Source: Bacillota bacterium
GTDB taxonomy: Bacteria; Bacillota; Clostridia; Christensenellales; CAG-314
Direction: 5' to 3'
Assembly: GCA_023458375.1 (NCBI GenBank)
Contig: JAEWZT010000001.1
Coordinates: 1 to 64,000, forward strand
DNA: 64,000 bases
A model generated the notes under the pieces. That model was given only the letters and a program-made list of their open reading frames with translations. It searched no databases and was not told the origin of the DNA. How positions within the stretch are numbered: position 1 is the stretch's first letter; the number at the start of each line of letters is the position of its first letter. The position numbers and the translations under genes are program-made. Below are positions 26,493-35,619 of this stretch, one piece after another.

Positions 26493-27182
26493 ATGAAAGT
26501 TTTTGCTCTGTCCGATTTGCACCTTTCTACTACCGCAGATAAGCCAATGGATATTTTCGGCCCTTCCTGGAAAGGGCATTTTGACGTCATTAAAAAAGAC
26601 TGGGAAGAAAAAGTGGGGGAGCAGGATGTCGTTTTAATCTGCGGCGATTTGTCTTGGGCGATGCGTTTAAGCGACGCTAAGCAGGACATTGAGCTTCTTT
26701 CTAAGTTAAAGGGCAAAAAAGTAATAATAAGGGGCAACCACGATTATTGGTGGAACACCATTAGCCAAGTGCGCGCCCTTTTGCCGCAAAACTTTTATGC
26801 CATTCAAAACGACAGTTTGCGTATAGAAAACCTTTTGCTTTGCGGCACAAGAGGCTGGACGGTAAGCGAAGAACAAAACGGTGAGGATAAAAAACTTTAT
26901 TTGAGGGAAGTTGAAAGGTTAAAGCTTTCCCTCTCACATATGGACGCCCGCCGCAAAGAGGGTGACGAAGTTTTGTGTATGATGCACTTCCCTCCTTTTG
27001 ACGCTTTTTACAAGGAAAACCAGTTTGTAAAGCTTTTTATTCAATACGGAATAAAAAAGGTCGTCTACGGGCATTTGCACGGGAAAGATTGCAGAAAGGA
27101 TATACAGCTTAGCCGTTTTGGCATTGATTTTTACCTTACCTCCTGCGACCTTTTAGACAATAAACTGCTGCAAATACTTTAA
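26493..27182 (+). CDS. Calcineurin-like metallophosphoesterase
   Basis: 229 residues with the full set of metal-binding motifs: DLHLS, GDLSWAM, RGNHDYWW, MHFPPF and YGHLHG. It belongs to the cytosolic YkuE/phosphohydrolase-type branch found widely in Clostridia, whose substrate is unknown. It is transcribed alone, from its own promoter to a terminator at 27323. Confidence 0.85.
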   Translation: MKVFALSDLHLSTTADKPMDIFGPSWKGHFDVIKKDWEEKVGEQDVVLICGDLSWAMRLSDAKQDIELLSKLKGKKVIIRGNHDYWWNTISQVRALLPQNFYAIQNDSLRIENLLLCGTRGWTVSEEQNGEDKKLYLREVERLKLSLSHMDARRKEGDEVLCMMHFPPFDAFYKENQFVKLFIQYGIKKVVYGHLHGKDCRKDIQLSRFGIDFYLTSCDLLDNKLLQIL

Positions 27183-27322
27183 CCTTTTTATCTCAGAAAT
27201 ATCTAATGGGGCGGGGCGGTTAAGATTGTAATGGCAGGCTGCTTAAATATAAAAGTTTTGATTTATCCTTTTATCATTTGGCTTCAATAGCATAAATTTT
27301 TGATTTATATGGCGTTTATAAG

Positions 27323-27345
27323 CGACAGACTTTGTCGTTTTTTTT
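27323..27345 (+). terminator. Terminator of the metallophosphoesterase gene
   Basis: CGACA (27323-27327) pairs with TGTCG (27333-27337), followed by T8. Confidence 0.65.
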
Positions 27346-27410
27346 GTTATCATTTTTTCTTTTGTCGCATTTTTAGGCATTTTTTTAAAAAAAGTTATGA
27401 TTTTTCAATA

Positions 27411-27456
27411 AAAGTGGTTAAAAAGGGTTGAAAGTGGTTAAAGACTGTGCTATACT
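27411..27456 (+). promoter_or_regulatory. dcw promoter with MraZ-type operator
   Basis: Three tandem 10-bp units start at 27411, 27421 and 27431 (AAAGTGGTTA, AAAAGGGTTG, AAAGTGGTTA), with a looser fourth at 27441. Phasing and the GTGG/GGG core match MraZ boxes. The third unit overlaps the -35 TTGAAA (27428-27433), which is 17 bp from the -10 TATACT (27451-27456). This geometry implies autorepression by MraZ, encoded by the first gene. Confidence 0.75.
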
Positions 27457-27485
27457 ACCCTTACATTTTAAGGAGAAGTGAACTA

Positions 27486-27926
27486 TTGTCCTGCTTTTAC
27501 GGAAAATTCAATTATCAGCTTGACGCGAAGGGGCGCATGCGCCTTCCCGCTAAGTACCGCGCCGATATGGGCAACAATTATTTGCTCTTAAAGGGTGCCG
27601 GCGGCTGCATTTCCGTATTGGGCGACGAAGCGCTCAACGCTTTAAACAAGAAGCTTAAAGAGCTTCCCCTTTCAGACGTAGAGGGCGCGCGCGCCATAAG
27701 GAACATTACTTCTTTTGCCGTTGACGTAGAGTGCGACGAGCAGGGAAGATTTATTTTGCCTCTTGACTTAAAAAAGTTTGCCAAAATAGACAAAAACGTC
27801 TGCATAGCGGGCGCGGGCAACAAAATAGAAATTTGGGCGCAAGAAATATGGGAGGCTGAAAACGCCGACCAAAGCGTGCAAAGCTATGAGGAAGCGCTTA
27901 AATCTCTTGCAAAATACGGGGTATAA
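27486..27926 (+). CDS. mraZ: MraZ transcriptional regulator of the division cluster
   Basis: 146 residues using a TTG start 11 nt after AGGAG; the protein then begins SCFYGKFNYQLDAKGRMRLP, as in the family. Two AbrB-like swapped-hairpin repeats (DAKGRMRLPAKYR and DEQGRFILPLDL) form the DNA-binding ring. It is expected to bind the tandem GTGG repeats just upstream and repress the cluster. It heads the dcw operon. Confidence 0.92.
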   Translation: MSCFYGKFNYQLDAKGRMRLPAKYRADMGNNYLLLKGAGGCISVLGDEALNALNKKLKELPLSDVEGARAIRNITSFAVDVECDEQGRFILPLDLKKFAKIDKNVCIAGAGNKIEIWAQEIWEAENADQSVQSYEEALKSLAKYGV

Positions 27927-27928
27927 AA

Positions 27929-28861
27929 ATGGAAATGCTTCACGTCCCCGTGCTTTTAGCGGAAAGCATTGCCTCCCTTAATATAAAGGGAAGCGGAACT
28001 TACCTTGATTGCACCTTAGGGGCGGGGGGGCACAGCGGAGAAATTATTAAAAGGCTTACTGACGGACGGCTTATTTCCCTTGACAAAGACGACGACGCGA
28101 TAAATTACTGCAAGCGAAAGTTTGAGGGCGAAAGCAAAATTACCATTGTAAAGTCCGATTTCAAAAGAGCCTGCGAGGTGCTTGACAGCCTTTCAATAGA
28201 TATGATTGACGGCGTTTTAATGGACTTAGGCGTTTCAAGCTGGCAGATAGACAACGCGCAAAGGGGATTTTCCTATATGGCGGAAGGACCGCTGGATATG
28301 AGAATGGACAAGTCCCAAAGCTTAACCGCAAAGGAAGTAGTCAACAATTACAGCCAGGAAAAGCTTGCTTATATTATCAAAGAATACGGCGACGAACCAT
28401 TCGCAAAAATTATAGCGCAAAATATTTGCCGCCAAAGAGAACTGGGTCAAATCAAGACGACGGCTGAACTGGTTTCCTTAATAGACAGGTCGCTGCCATA
28501 CGCTTACAAAAAGCGTATAGGGCACGGGGCGAAAAAAACCTTTCAGGCAATTAGAATAGAAGTAAACGGCGAGCTTGAAGGGCTTAAAGATGTAACGGAA
28601 AAACTTATTAAGCGCCTTAAAGAGGGGGGAAGAATATCGGTAATAACCTTCCATTCTTTGGAAGACAAAATAATTAAAGATATTTTTAGAGAATGCGCAA
28701 CAGACTGCATCTGCCCCAAAGATTTCCCCATATGTATCTGCGGACACAGGGCGGAAGTAAAACTGATAAACAAAAAGCCCGTTGAGGCGAGCATAGAAGA
28801 ACTGGAAACAAATCCGCGAAGCAACAGCGCAAAACTCAGAACAGCGGAAAAAATTATTTAG
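27929..28861 (+). CDS. rsmH: 16S rRNA m4C1402 methyltransferase
   Basis: 310 residues. HVPVLLAESI, then the SAM motif DCTLGAGGHS, the segment GVLMDLGVSSWQID, and a cysteine-rich CICPKDFPICICG stretch near the C-terminus that is normal for RsmH. It N4-methylates C1402 in the decoding centre. It follows mraZ by 2 nt. Confidence 0.94.
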   Translation: MEMLHVPVLLAESIASLNIKGSGTYLDCTLGAGGHSGEIIKRLTDGRLISLDKDDDAINYCKRKFEGESKITIVKSDFKRACEVLDSLSIDMIDGVLMDLGVSSWQIDNAQRGFSYMAEGPLDMRMDKSQSLTAKEVVNNYSQEKLAYIIKEYGDEPFAKIIAQNICRQRELGQIKTTAELVSLIDRSLPYAYKKRIGHGAKKTFQAIRIEVNGELEGLKDVTEKLIKRLKEGGRISVITFHSLEDKIIKDIFRECATDCICPKDFPICICGHRAEVKLINKKPVEASIEELETNPRSNSAKLRTAEKII

Positions 28862-28874
28862 GAGGAAAAAGAAA

Positions 28875-29591
28875 ATGTTGACGACGAGCAGAAACACCGT
28901 TACCGTTGATAACGCAAACAGGGCGCAAAACGCCAAAAATAACCTTGCTTACGACGAGACTTTAACGCAAGAACTCCCTGCCGCTACCAACAGTTATTTC
29001 GCCGCCCCTAACAGCATTGCAACGGCAAAACAGTCGGAATATTCTTTTGAGGAAATAGCAAGAAAAATTTTAGGCGACGGAATAGAACTTCCCCCCGAGT
29101 ATGACGAAGTAGATTTAAGCAAAGTAAACGGCGCTATGCCTACCTCAAAGACACTGACAAGCCGCGACGAAAACGCTGTCGCGCGTTCAATGTTTTATAC
29201 CGCCCAAGGCGAAGCCGTTGTCAAAACGCAAAAACTTACCTCCAAACAAGCAAAAATAGCCTTTTCAGCATTCGCCGTAGTGGTGCTTGCTCTTGTTATA
29301 GTTATAGCCCTGGCTGCGACCTCCGTAAGCGCTTCTTTTGTCAGCGCCTTGTCCTTAGAGGCAACGAGCGTTCAAAAAGCGTTAGCGGTTGAATCTTTGG
29401 CGGAACAGCTTTCCGTTGAGGACGAGGGACAAATATTAGCTTTGGCTGAAATATTAGGTTATACATTGCCAAACTCCTCTAATACAATAGAGTATAAGTC
29501 GCCCCAGTTAAGAGAACCGCAAAGTTTCAATGTGGAAAGCAACTGGTTTGACAAATTGTGCGACTTCTTATCAACCATGTTCGGAGGATAA
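28875..29591 (+). CDS. ftsL: FtsL-position bitopic membrane protein with long cytoplasmic N-terminus
   Basis: 238 residues, about twice the size of typical FtsL. Residues 1-130 are hydrophilic and look largely disordered. One transmembrane helix (about 133-155, AFAVVVLALVIVIALAA) is followed by an alanine-rich helical stretch that could form the FtsL/DivIC coiled coil. Identity is inferred from position between rsmH and the division transpeptidase plus the single-pass topology; sequence similarity is weak. It would link FtsW and the PBP to DivIB/DivIC at the septum. Confidence 0.6.
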   Translation: MLTTSRNTVTVDNANRAQNAKNNLAYDETLTQELPAATNSYFAAPNSIATAKQSEYSFEEIARKILGDGIELPPEYDEVDLSKVNGAMPTSKTLTSRDENAVARSMFYTAQGEAVVKTQKLTSKQAKIAFSAFAVVVLALVIVIALAATSVSASFVSALSLEATSVQKALAVESLAEQLSVEDEGQILALAEILGYTLPNSSNTIEYKSPQLREPQSFNVESNWFDKLCDFLSTMFGG

Positions 29592-29594
29592 CTG

Positions 29595-31334
29595 TTGCTC
29601 AATTCCTATTATACAGTCAAGAAAAGATTGTCAATCATTTTGGTATTGGCAATCTTTCTTTTTGTAGTCATATTTTGCCGTTTAGGATATATACAAGTAA
29701 TTTGGGGCGAAGATTTGCAGGCGAGGGCTTTTGACCAGTGGACGAGGGATTTGCCCCTTCAAGCTCTCAGGGGAGAAATATATGACAGAAACGGCGTTCT
29801 GCTAGTTACAAGCGAAAACTCTTACGGCGTCTATGTGCGCAACAAAAATGTTAAAGATGCCGCCCTTACGGCAGAGATTTTATCTTCCTACCTGGGAGTA
29901 AATTATAATACCGTTTATTCAAAAATTACCACAAAAGGGGTATCGGAAGTTACCATTAAAAGGCAAGTTGACGCCGCGACGGTCAAAGTTTTAAGGGAAT
30001 ACAACCTTTCGGGGGTGTATTTTGCCACCGAAAGCACGCGCAGCTATGTCTACGGCGATTTTTTGACGCAGGTTTTGGGTTTTGTGTCAGTTGACAATAT
30101 CGGTCAAACGGGGCTTGAAGCCTATTATAATAAGTATTTAACGGGTATAAACGGCTATGTGTATACGCAGTCGGATTTAATAGGCAGGGAACTTTATGAT
30201 GAAAGCATGTTTTATCTGCCCGCCGTTGACGGGCTTGATTTGGTTCTGACGATAGACTACGCCATTCAAGCGGCGGTAGAAAATATAATGGAAATAGCCA
30301 TAAAAGCGCATAACCCCCAAAACGTTAAATGCATTGTGCTTGACGTAACAAACGGGCAGATTTTGGCAATGGCAAGCAAACCCAGTTACAATTTAAACGA
30401 TATTCCGCGCGACAATATAGAGCTTTTGATGGAGTATTCGCGCAACACCCTTTTAACGGACGTGTTTGAGCCGGGTTCAACCTTTAAAGTGCTTACGGCG
30501 GCGGCTTCTCTTGAAGAGGCGCGGCAGGGCAACACAAAGGCTTTTAACTCTTCTTACGTTTTCAGGAACAATTCAAACGTGCGCTATGTTGACGGCGGAA
30601 AAATAAGCTGCTGGACAAAACATATTAACGGCAAGCACCAAAACCAAACGCTTGCCGACGCCTTAAACAACAGCTGCAACCCCATATTTACAGATATTGC
30701 TTTAAGTTTGGGCGAAAAAACAATGTATAAGTATTTGGAGCTTTTCGGTTACGGCAGCAAGACGGGCATTGACTACGGGGGCGAACAGGGTGGCATACTG
30801 GTATCTCTTGACAGCGTTAGGCAAGGCGACTTGGCGCGCATAGGTTTCGGGCAAAGCATAGCGGTAACGGCAATTCAGCTTGCTATGGCTACGGCTGCTG
30901 CGGTAAACGGCGGGATACTTTACAGACCTTACTTTGTGAGCGAAATAATTGACGGCAAAACGGGTATAACTGCGCTTTCCTTTTCGCCTACGGCAATAAA
31001 CAGGGCGATATCTGCGGAAACAAGCAAAGAGCTTGCTTTAATGCTTGAAGGGGTCGTTAAAAACGGCAGCGGAAAGGGCGCCTATATTGAGGGTTACAGA
31101 GTAGGCGGAAAAACGGGAACGGCTCAAAAATACGGTGAAAACGGCGCCGTAGCCGTAGGCAAATATGTATCTTCGTTTATAGGGTTTTTCCCCGCAAACG
31201 AGCCAAAATATCTTTGTTTGTTTATAGTTGACGAACCGGTAGGCGCAAGCTACGGTTCGGTGGTTGCCGCTCCCTACGCCAAAATGGTGTTTGAGCAAAT
31301 TATTAATATATACAACATTCCGCCCCAAGGGTAG
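29595..31334 (+). CDS. Division or spore peptidoglycan transpeptidase (FtsI/SpoVD-type PBP)
   Basis: 579 residues, TTG start with GGAGG overlapping the previous stop. One N-terminal transmembrane helix (about 10-30), then a dimerisation domain (RGEIYDRNGVLLVTSE), and a transpeptidase domain with FEPGSTFKVL (active Ser in STFK), NNSCNP and GKTGTAQ. There is no C-terminal PASTA domain. It crosslinks septal peptidoglycan with FtsW. It could be the PBP2B or the sporulation-specific SpoVD branch; the sequence alone does not decide. Confidence 0.88.
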   Translation: MLNSYYTVKKRLSIILVLAIFLFVVIFCRLGYIQVIWGEDLQARAFDQWTRDLPLQALRGEIYDRNGVLLVTSENSYGVYVRNKNVKDAALTAEILSSYLGVNYNTVYSKITTKGVSEVTIKRQVDAATVKVLREYNLSGVYFATESTRSYVYGDFLTQVLGFVSVDNIGQTGLEAYYNKYLTGINGYVYTQSDLIGRELYDESMFYLPAVDGLDLVLTIDYAIQAAVENIMEIAIKAHNPQNVKCIVLDVTNGQILAMASKPSYNLNDIPRDNIELLMEYSRNTLLTDVFEPGSTFKVLTAAASLEEARQGNTKAFNSSYVFRNNSNVRYVDGGKISCWTKHINGKHQNQTLADALNNSCNPIFTDIALSLGEKTMYKYLELFGYGSKTGIDYGGEQGGILVSLDSVRQGDLARIGFGQSIAVTAIQLAMATAAAVNGGILYRPYFVSEIIDGKTGITALSFSPTAINRAISAETSKELALMLEGVVKNGSGKGAYIEGYRVGGKTGTAQKYGENGAVAVGKYVSSFIGFFPANEPKYLCLFIVDEPVGASYGSVVAAPYAKMVFEQIINIYNIPPQG

Positions 31335-31883
31335 TTAGGATTAAAATAGCTATGCAAAAGTCGGCAAAACGCTTGCTATCCACGCTACTTCCTGAGGTAA
31401 TCTGCGTTTTAAAGCGGTGATTATTTTGCCGCAAAATAAATATGTAAAATTTATCCTTTCCGAAACGGTAAAGGTAAGCACTTTTGAAAGGATTAGTTAT
31501 CAACGGTAAAACATTTCTGCCCACCAACCTCGCCTTTTTCTATGTTTTTAGTCATATAAAATGTAAACCACTTATTTTTGGTTCATATTTTAATAAAACT
31601 TTCAATTGTCATTTTAGTAATATACACATTTTTGCTTTGAAAGCGCGGAATGAAATAGACTAATTTCAAAGGGATTATTGTCATAATCGTATTTATAGCT
31701 GTTTTTTCATAATGGAATAAAATAAGTACTTTTAAAGTATTATTGCGGACGTTTCTTTTTTAAACCTGATTTAAGTGCCCAATAAAAGTTCCTTTGGGCA
31801 TAAAGAGTTAGGAAAAATAATAAAATACAGCATACCAAAACCGCAATATATTCTTGCGTCAATTTATTTTGGAGGACAGTAGA
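31335..31883. other. Long non-coding gap inside the dcw cluster
   Basis: About 550 bp without a credible gene, in a cluster otherwise packed. It holds a near-perfect palindrome ATTATTTTGC-C-GCAAAATAAAT around 31421-31440 and the ribosome site GGAGG (31871-31875) for murE. No strong promoter or terminator was seen, although an internal promoter for murE is expected. Confidence 0.45.
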
Positions 31884-33323
31884 ATGCACTTGACGGAGCT
31901 GCTCAGCGGAATCGCTTGCGAAATAATAGGGGACGCGGATATAGACGTCAGCGCCCTTTGCCACCGCACCGATAAAGTTACCAAAGGATGCCTTTTTATA
32001 TGTATTAAGGGCGGACAAGCAGACAGCCACGATATGGCTTACCGCGCCGTATACGACGGGGCAAAAGCCCTTGTGGTGGAAAGGATATTGCCAAATATTA
32101 ACGCCACCCAAATATTAGTATCGCAAAGCCGTTCGGCAATGGCGCTGCTTGCCAAAAACTTTTACCACCACGCCTGCCAAAAGCTTAAAATCGTGTGCAT
32201 TATAGGCACCAACGGAAAAACTTCCACCACCTATTTAGCCCGTGGCATTTTTGACGCGGCGGGCTACAAAACGGCGGTCATAGGCACTAACGGTGTTTTT
32301 ATAGGGGACAAACGCTACGAAACGCAGCTCACTACCCCCGACCCCATTGAACTGCACGGCTGGTTTGACAAGATGGCGGAGGAAGGGGTCAAATACGTCT
32401 TTATGGAGGCTTCGGCGCACGCGATTTTTTTAAATAAGCTTGACGGCGTTATAGCCGACCTTGCCGCCTTTACAAATCTTTCACAAGACCATTTGGATTT
32501 TTTTCCTTCAATGAAAGAATATGCCGCATGCAAAAAATCTTTTTTCAACAGGCATCACGCGAAAGTATGCGTCGTTAATGCCGACGACGAGTTGGGCAAA
32601 GAGATTATTGCCCAAAACAGAATACCTTGCGTGAGTTACGGATATACTTGTCCAAGCGAAGTATTTGCGCTTGACGTAAAGGACGGCGAAGAGGGGCTTG
32701 AATACGTCATAAATATTTTTGACGACATCGGGCGGGTGAATTATCCTAATTTGCACGGGCTTTTTAACGTATACAATACCCTTTGCGCTTCCACAATCGC
32801 AAGGGTGTTCGGCATTAAGCTGCCCGAAATTGTTAAGGGAATACAAAGCGTTAAACGCATTGACGGAAGAAACGAAACGCTTTACCGCGGCGACGGGCTG
32901 AAAATCGTAGTTGACTTCGCGCATACGCCCGACGGTGTTGAAAACATACTTTCATATTTAAAAAAGGACTGCAAGGGAAAGCTTATTACGGTGTTCGGCT
33001 GCGGCGGCGACAGGGACAGATTCAAACGCCCTTTAATGGGCAAAATTGTAAGCAAGTATTCAGATTACTGCATTATAACAAACGATAACCCGCGCTTTGA
33101 GCCGCCCCACGCCATTATGGCGGACATTGAATGCGGAGTTGAAATCAAATACGATAAAATTGCCGAGCGCAAGGAGGCTATTTTAAGCGCCTTAAAATCT
33201 GCCTTACCTAATGACACTGTGGCAATTTTAGGCAAGGGCGCCGAAAGGTTTCAGGAAATAGAAGGAAGAAAAATACCTTACAGCGACTTTGATTTTTTGG
33301 AGGAAATTCTAAGTAAAAAGTGA
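31884..33323 (+). CDS. murE: UDP-MurNAc-tripeptide synthetase (meso-diaminopimelate adding)
   Basis: 479 residues, start after GGAGG (31871). Mur-ligase ATP site GTNGKTSTT, and the substrate motif DNPR within NDNPRFEPP, which is the signature for meso-diaminopimelate and not lysine. It adds the third residue of the stem peptide in the cytoplasm. GCGGDRDRFKRP is the third conserved block. The stop overlaps the mraY start by 4 bp. Confidence 0.94.
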   Translation: MHLTELLSGIACEIIGDADIDVSALCHRTDKVTKGCLFICIKGGQADSHDMAYRAVYDGAKALVVERILPNINATQILVSQSRSAMALLAKNFYHHACQKLKIVCIIGTNGKTSTTYLARGIFDAAGYKTAVIGTNGVFIGDKRYETQLTTPDPIELHGWFDKMAEEGVKYVFMEASAHAIFLNKLDGVIADLAAFTNLSQDHLDFFPSMKEYAACKKSFFNRHHAKVCVVNADDELGKEIIAQNRIPCVSYGYTCPSEVFALDVKDGEEGLEYVINIFDDIGRVNYPNLHGLFNVYNTLCASTIARVFGIKLPEIVKGIQSVKRIDGRNETLYRGDGLKIVVDFAHTPDGVENILSYLKKDCKGKLITVFGCGGDRDRFKRPLMGKIVSKYSDYCIITNDNPRFEPPHAIMADIECGVEIKYDKIAERKEAILSALKSALPNDTVAILGKGAERFQEIEGRKIPYSDFDFLEEILSKK

Positions 33324-34324
33324 AAGCTTGGGTTTTACTTGCCGCCCTTTTTCTGGGTGGTTTATGCTGCGCCGCGCTTCTTCCTATTTTAAAAAGGCTT
33401 AAAGCGGGGCAGGAGATTTTAAGCTACGTCGCCGAGCATAAGGGCAAATCGGGCACGCCCACTATGGGCGGCTTGGCGTTTATGGCGGCAACGGGCATTT
33501 GCTGCCTTTTTATGCTGGGGCAAAACAACACGTTGGCGCTGCTTGCTTTTTTAGTTTCTCTTGCCTATTGTTTTGTAGGGCTTTTAGACGACGTTATCAA
33601 ACTTAAATACAAGCGCAACGAAGGGCTGATGGCTTATCAAAAAATTATTGTGCAGCTGCTTGTCGCAATTATAGTCGCGCTTTTTGTCTATCATAATCCC
33701 TATGTCGGTTCAAAAATGGTAATTCCTTTTACTCAAAATGAAGTTGAGCTGGGCTGGTGGAGCGTCCCTTTAATAATTTTTGTATTTTTGTCGGTAACAA
33801 ACGGGGTCAACCTTACAGACGGGCTTGACGGGCTTGCCTCTTCCGTAACAATTTGCTATTTGGGCATAACGGTGCTTTTGATAACTTTTTTCAAAAACCA
33901 AGCGCTTTTGGCGGGCGAAACGCTTGTAGCCGCCGAATACGACGGAATGATAATTTTGCTTTTAATTTATATCGGCGCGCTTGCGGCGTTTATGCTTTTT
34001 AACTGCAATCCCGCATATATGTTTATGGGGGATACGGGCTCAATGGCGCTGGGCGGAATAGTGGCTTGCGGCAGTATTTTTACTAAAATGACGCTGTTTA
34101 TTCCAATAATCGGCGTTATGTTCGTTATTTCCTGCGTTACCGTTTTGTTTCAAGTGAGCTATTTCAAAGCGACTAAGGGTAAAAGGCTCTTTTTAATGTC
34201 GCCTTACCACCATCATTTGCAGAAAAAAGGGCTTTCGGAGTGGCGCATAGGGGTGATTTATTGTTTGGCTACCCTTATTATGGGGGGCGTCGTGCTGTTG
34301 TTTTACAGAGGCGGAGGGGTTTGA
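33320..34324 (+). CDS. mraY: Phospho-MurNAc-pentapeptide transferase
   Basis: 334 residues with a GTG start overlapping murE. About ten transmembrane helices, with the motifs GKSGTPTMGG, DDVIK, NGVNLTDGLDGLA, FMGDTGS and PYHHHLQKKG. It attaches the MurNAc-pentapeptide to undecaprenyl phosphate to make lipid I. murF, which usually lies between murE and mraY, is absent here. The TGA overlaps the murD ATG by one base. Confidence 0.95.
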   Translation: MKAWVLLAALFLGGLCCAALLPILKRLKAGQEILSYVAEHKGKSGTPTMGGLAFMAATGICCLFMLGQNNTLALLAFLVSLAYCFVGLLDDVIKLKYKRNEGLMAYQKIIVQLLVAIIVALFVYHNPYVGSKMVIPFTQNEVELGWWSVPLIIFVFLSVTNGVNLTDGLDGLASSVTICYLGITVLLITFFKNQALLAGETLVAAEYDGMIILLLIYIGALAAFMLFNCNPAYMFMGDTGSMALGGIVACGSIFTKMTLFIPIIGVMFVISCVTVLFQVSYFKATKGKRLFLMSPYHHHLQKKGLSEWRIGVIYCLATLIMGGVVLLFYRGGGV

Positions 34325-35619
34325 TGAGCATTATTATCTACGGTATGGGTTTAAGCGGCGAGGCGCTTAAAAATAGATTAAAAAATCAAAATCTGATTTT
34401 TTATGACGATAACCCCCAAAAAAGCCAAGTTACATACGAGCAGGCGCTGCTTTCCCTTGGTAAAACTTCACTGGTAATCTTTTCGCCAGGCGTCCCCAAA
34501 GACGCCCCGTTGCTTTTAAGGTGCAAAGAGCTTAATATCAAGGCGATATGCGAATTTGAGTTCGGCGTTAGAAAAATTAAAGCGCGCCAAATAGCTGTAA
34601 CGGGCACAAACGGAAAAACTACCGTTTGCCAGCTAATCCACCATATATTGATGCGATGCGGCAAAAAGTCTTATCTATTGGGCAACGTAGGCAATCCCGT
34701 ATCAGCCCTTACGGCGTCTAATGAAGACGAGTTTGCCGTCATAGAGGCTTCAAGTTTTCAGCTTGAAGATTTTAACGGCTACAATCCTTTTGTAGCCGCC
34801 ATTACCAACATTGCGCCCGACCATATAGACAGGCACAAAAGTTTTGAAAATTACATACTTGCAAAATGCAATATATTTTTGAACCAAAGCGGTGAGGGGC
34901 ACGCGCTTTTTAACTATGACGACCTTTGCGTCAAAGAATTGTCTTGCCTGTGTAAAAGTGACAGAGTTTTTTACAGCATGAAAGAAAAAAACATAAGAGG
35001 CTGTTTTTTGCAAGAAAACTTTGCCGTCTGCACGCTTTTTGAATCAACATACTACATAAAGTTACAAAATATAAAATACTATGTTAAACATAATATATCA
35101 AATATACTTTGCGCCGTTACCGCATCGCTTTTAGCAGGCGCGCAGGCGGAGCAAATTGAGCGGGCTTTATTGGACTTTTCTTTTGACAAACACAGGCTGC
35201 AATACGTTGACGCCGTAAAAGGCGTTAAGTTTTATAACGATTCCAAAGGCACTAACATTCACGCGACGCTTTCCGCAATAGGCAACTTTGACAGCTACTG
35301 CCTAATACTGGGAGGGCTAAGCAAAGGCTGTTCTTACGACGAATTGTTTGAAAACATGTGCGGCTGCAAGTTCGCCTGCGTCATAGGCAGCAACTCGGAC
35401 GAAGTTTTTTGCGCCGCTAAAAGAAAGGGCTTTTTTAACATTGCTTTTTGCGAAACGCTTGAAAAAGCCGCCCAATTATGCTTTGAAAAAGCGCTTGAAC
35501 TTAACGCCTCCTGCGTTTTGCTTTCCCCCGCTTCCGCCAGTTTTGATATGTTTAAGGATTATAAAGAACGCGGCGACATATATATTAAAAGCGTGTATGA
35601 AATTAAAGCTAAGTTTTAA
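34324..35619 (+). CDS. murD: UDP-MurNAc-L-Ala D-glutamate ligase
   Basis: 431 residues from ATG 34324, which shares one base with the mraY stop (a longer frame into mraY is not meaningful). An N-terminal UDP-binding GMGLSGEAL, the ATP site GTNGKTT and the NIAPDHIDRH block are present, then DSKGTNIHAT. It adds D-Glu to UDP-MurNAc-L-Ala. The end overlaps ftsW by 23 bp, so translation of ftsW is probably coupled. Confidence 0.93.
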   Translation: MSIIIYGMGLSGEALKNRLKNQNLIFYDDNPQKSQVTYEQALLSLGKTSLVIFSPGVPKDAPLLLRCKELNIKAICEFEFGVRKIKARQIAVTGTNGKTTVCQLIHHILMRCGKKSYLLGNVGNPVSALTASNEDEFAVIEASSFQLEDFNGYNPFVAAITNIAPDHIDRHKSFENYILAKCNIFLNQSGEGHALFNYDDLCVKELSCLCKSDRVFYSMKEKNIRGCFLQENFAVCTLFESTYYIKLQNIKYYVKHNISNILCAVTASLLAGAQAEQIERALLDFSFDKHRLQYVDAVKGVKFYNDSKGTNIHATLSAIGNFDSYCLILGGLSKGCSYDELFENMCGCKFACVIGSNSDEVFCAAKRKGFFNIAFCETLEKAAQLCFEKALELNASCVLLSPASASFDMFKDYKERGDIYIKSVYEIKAKF

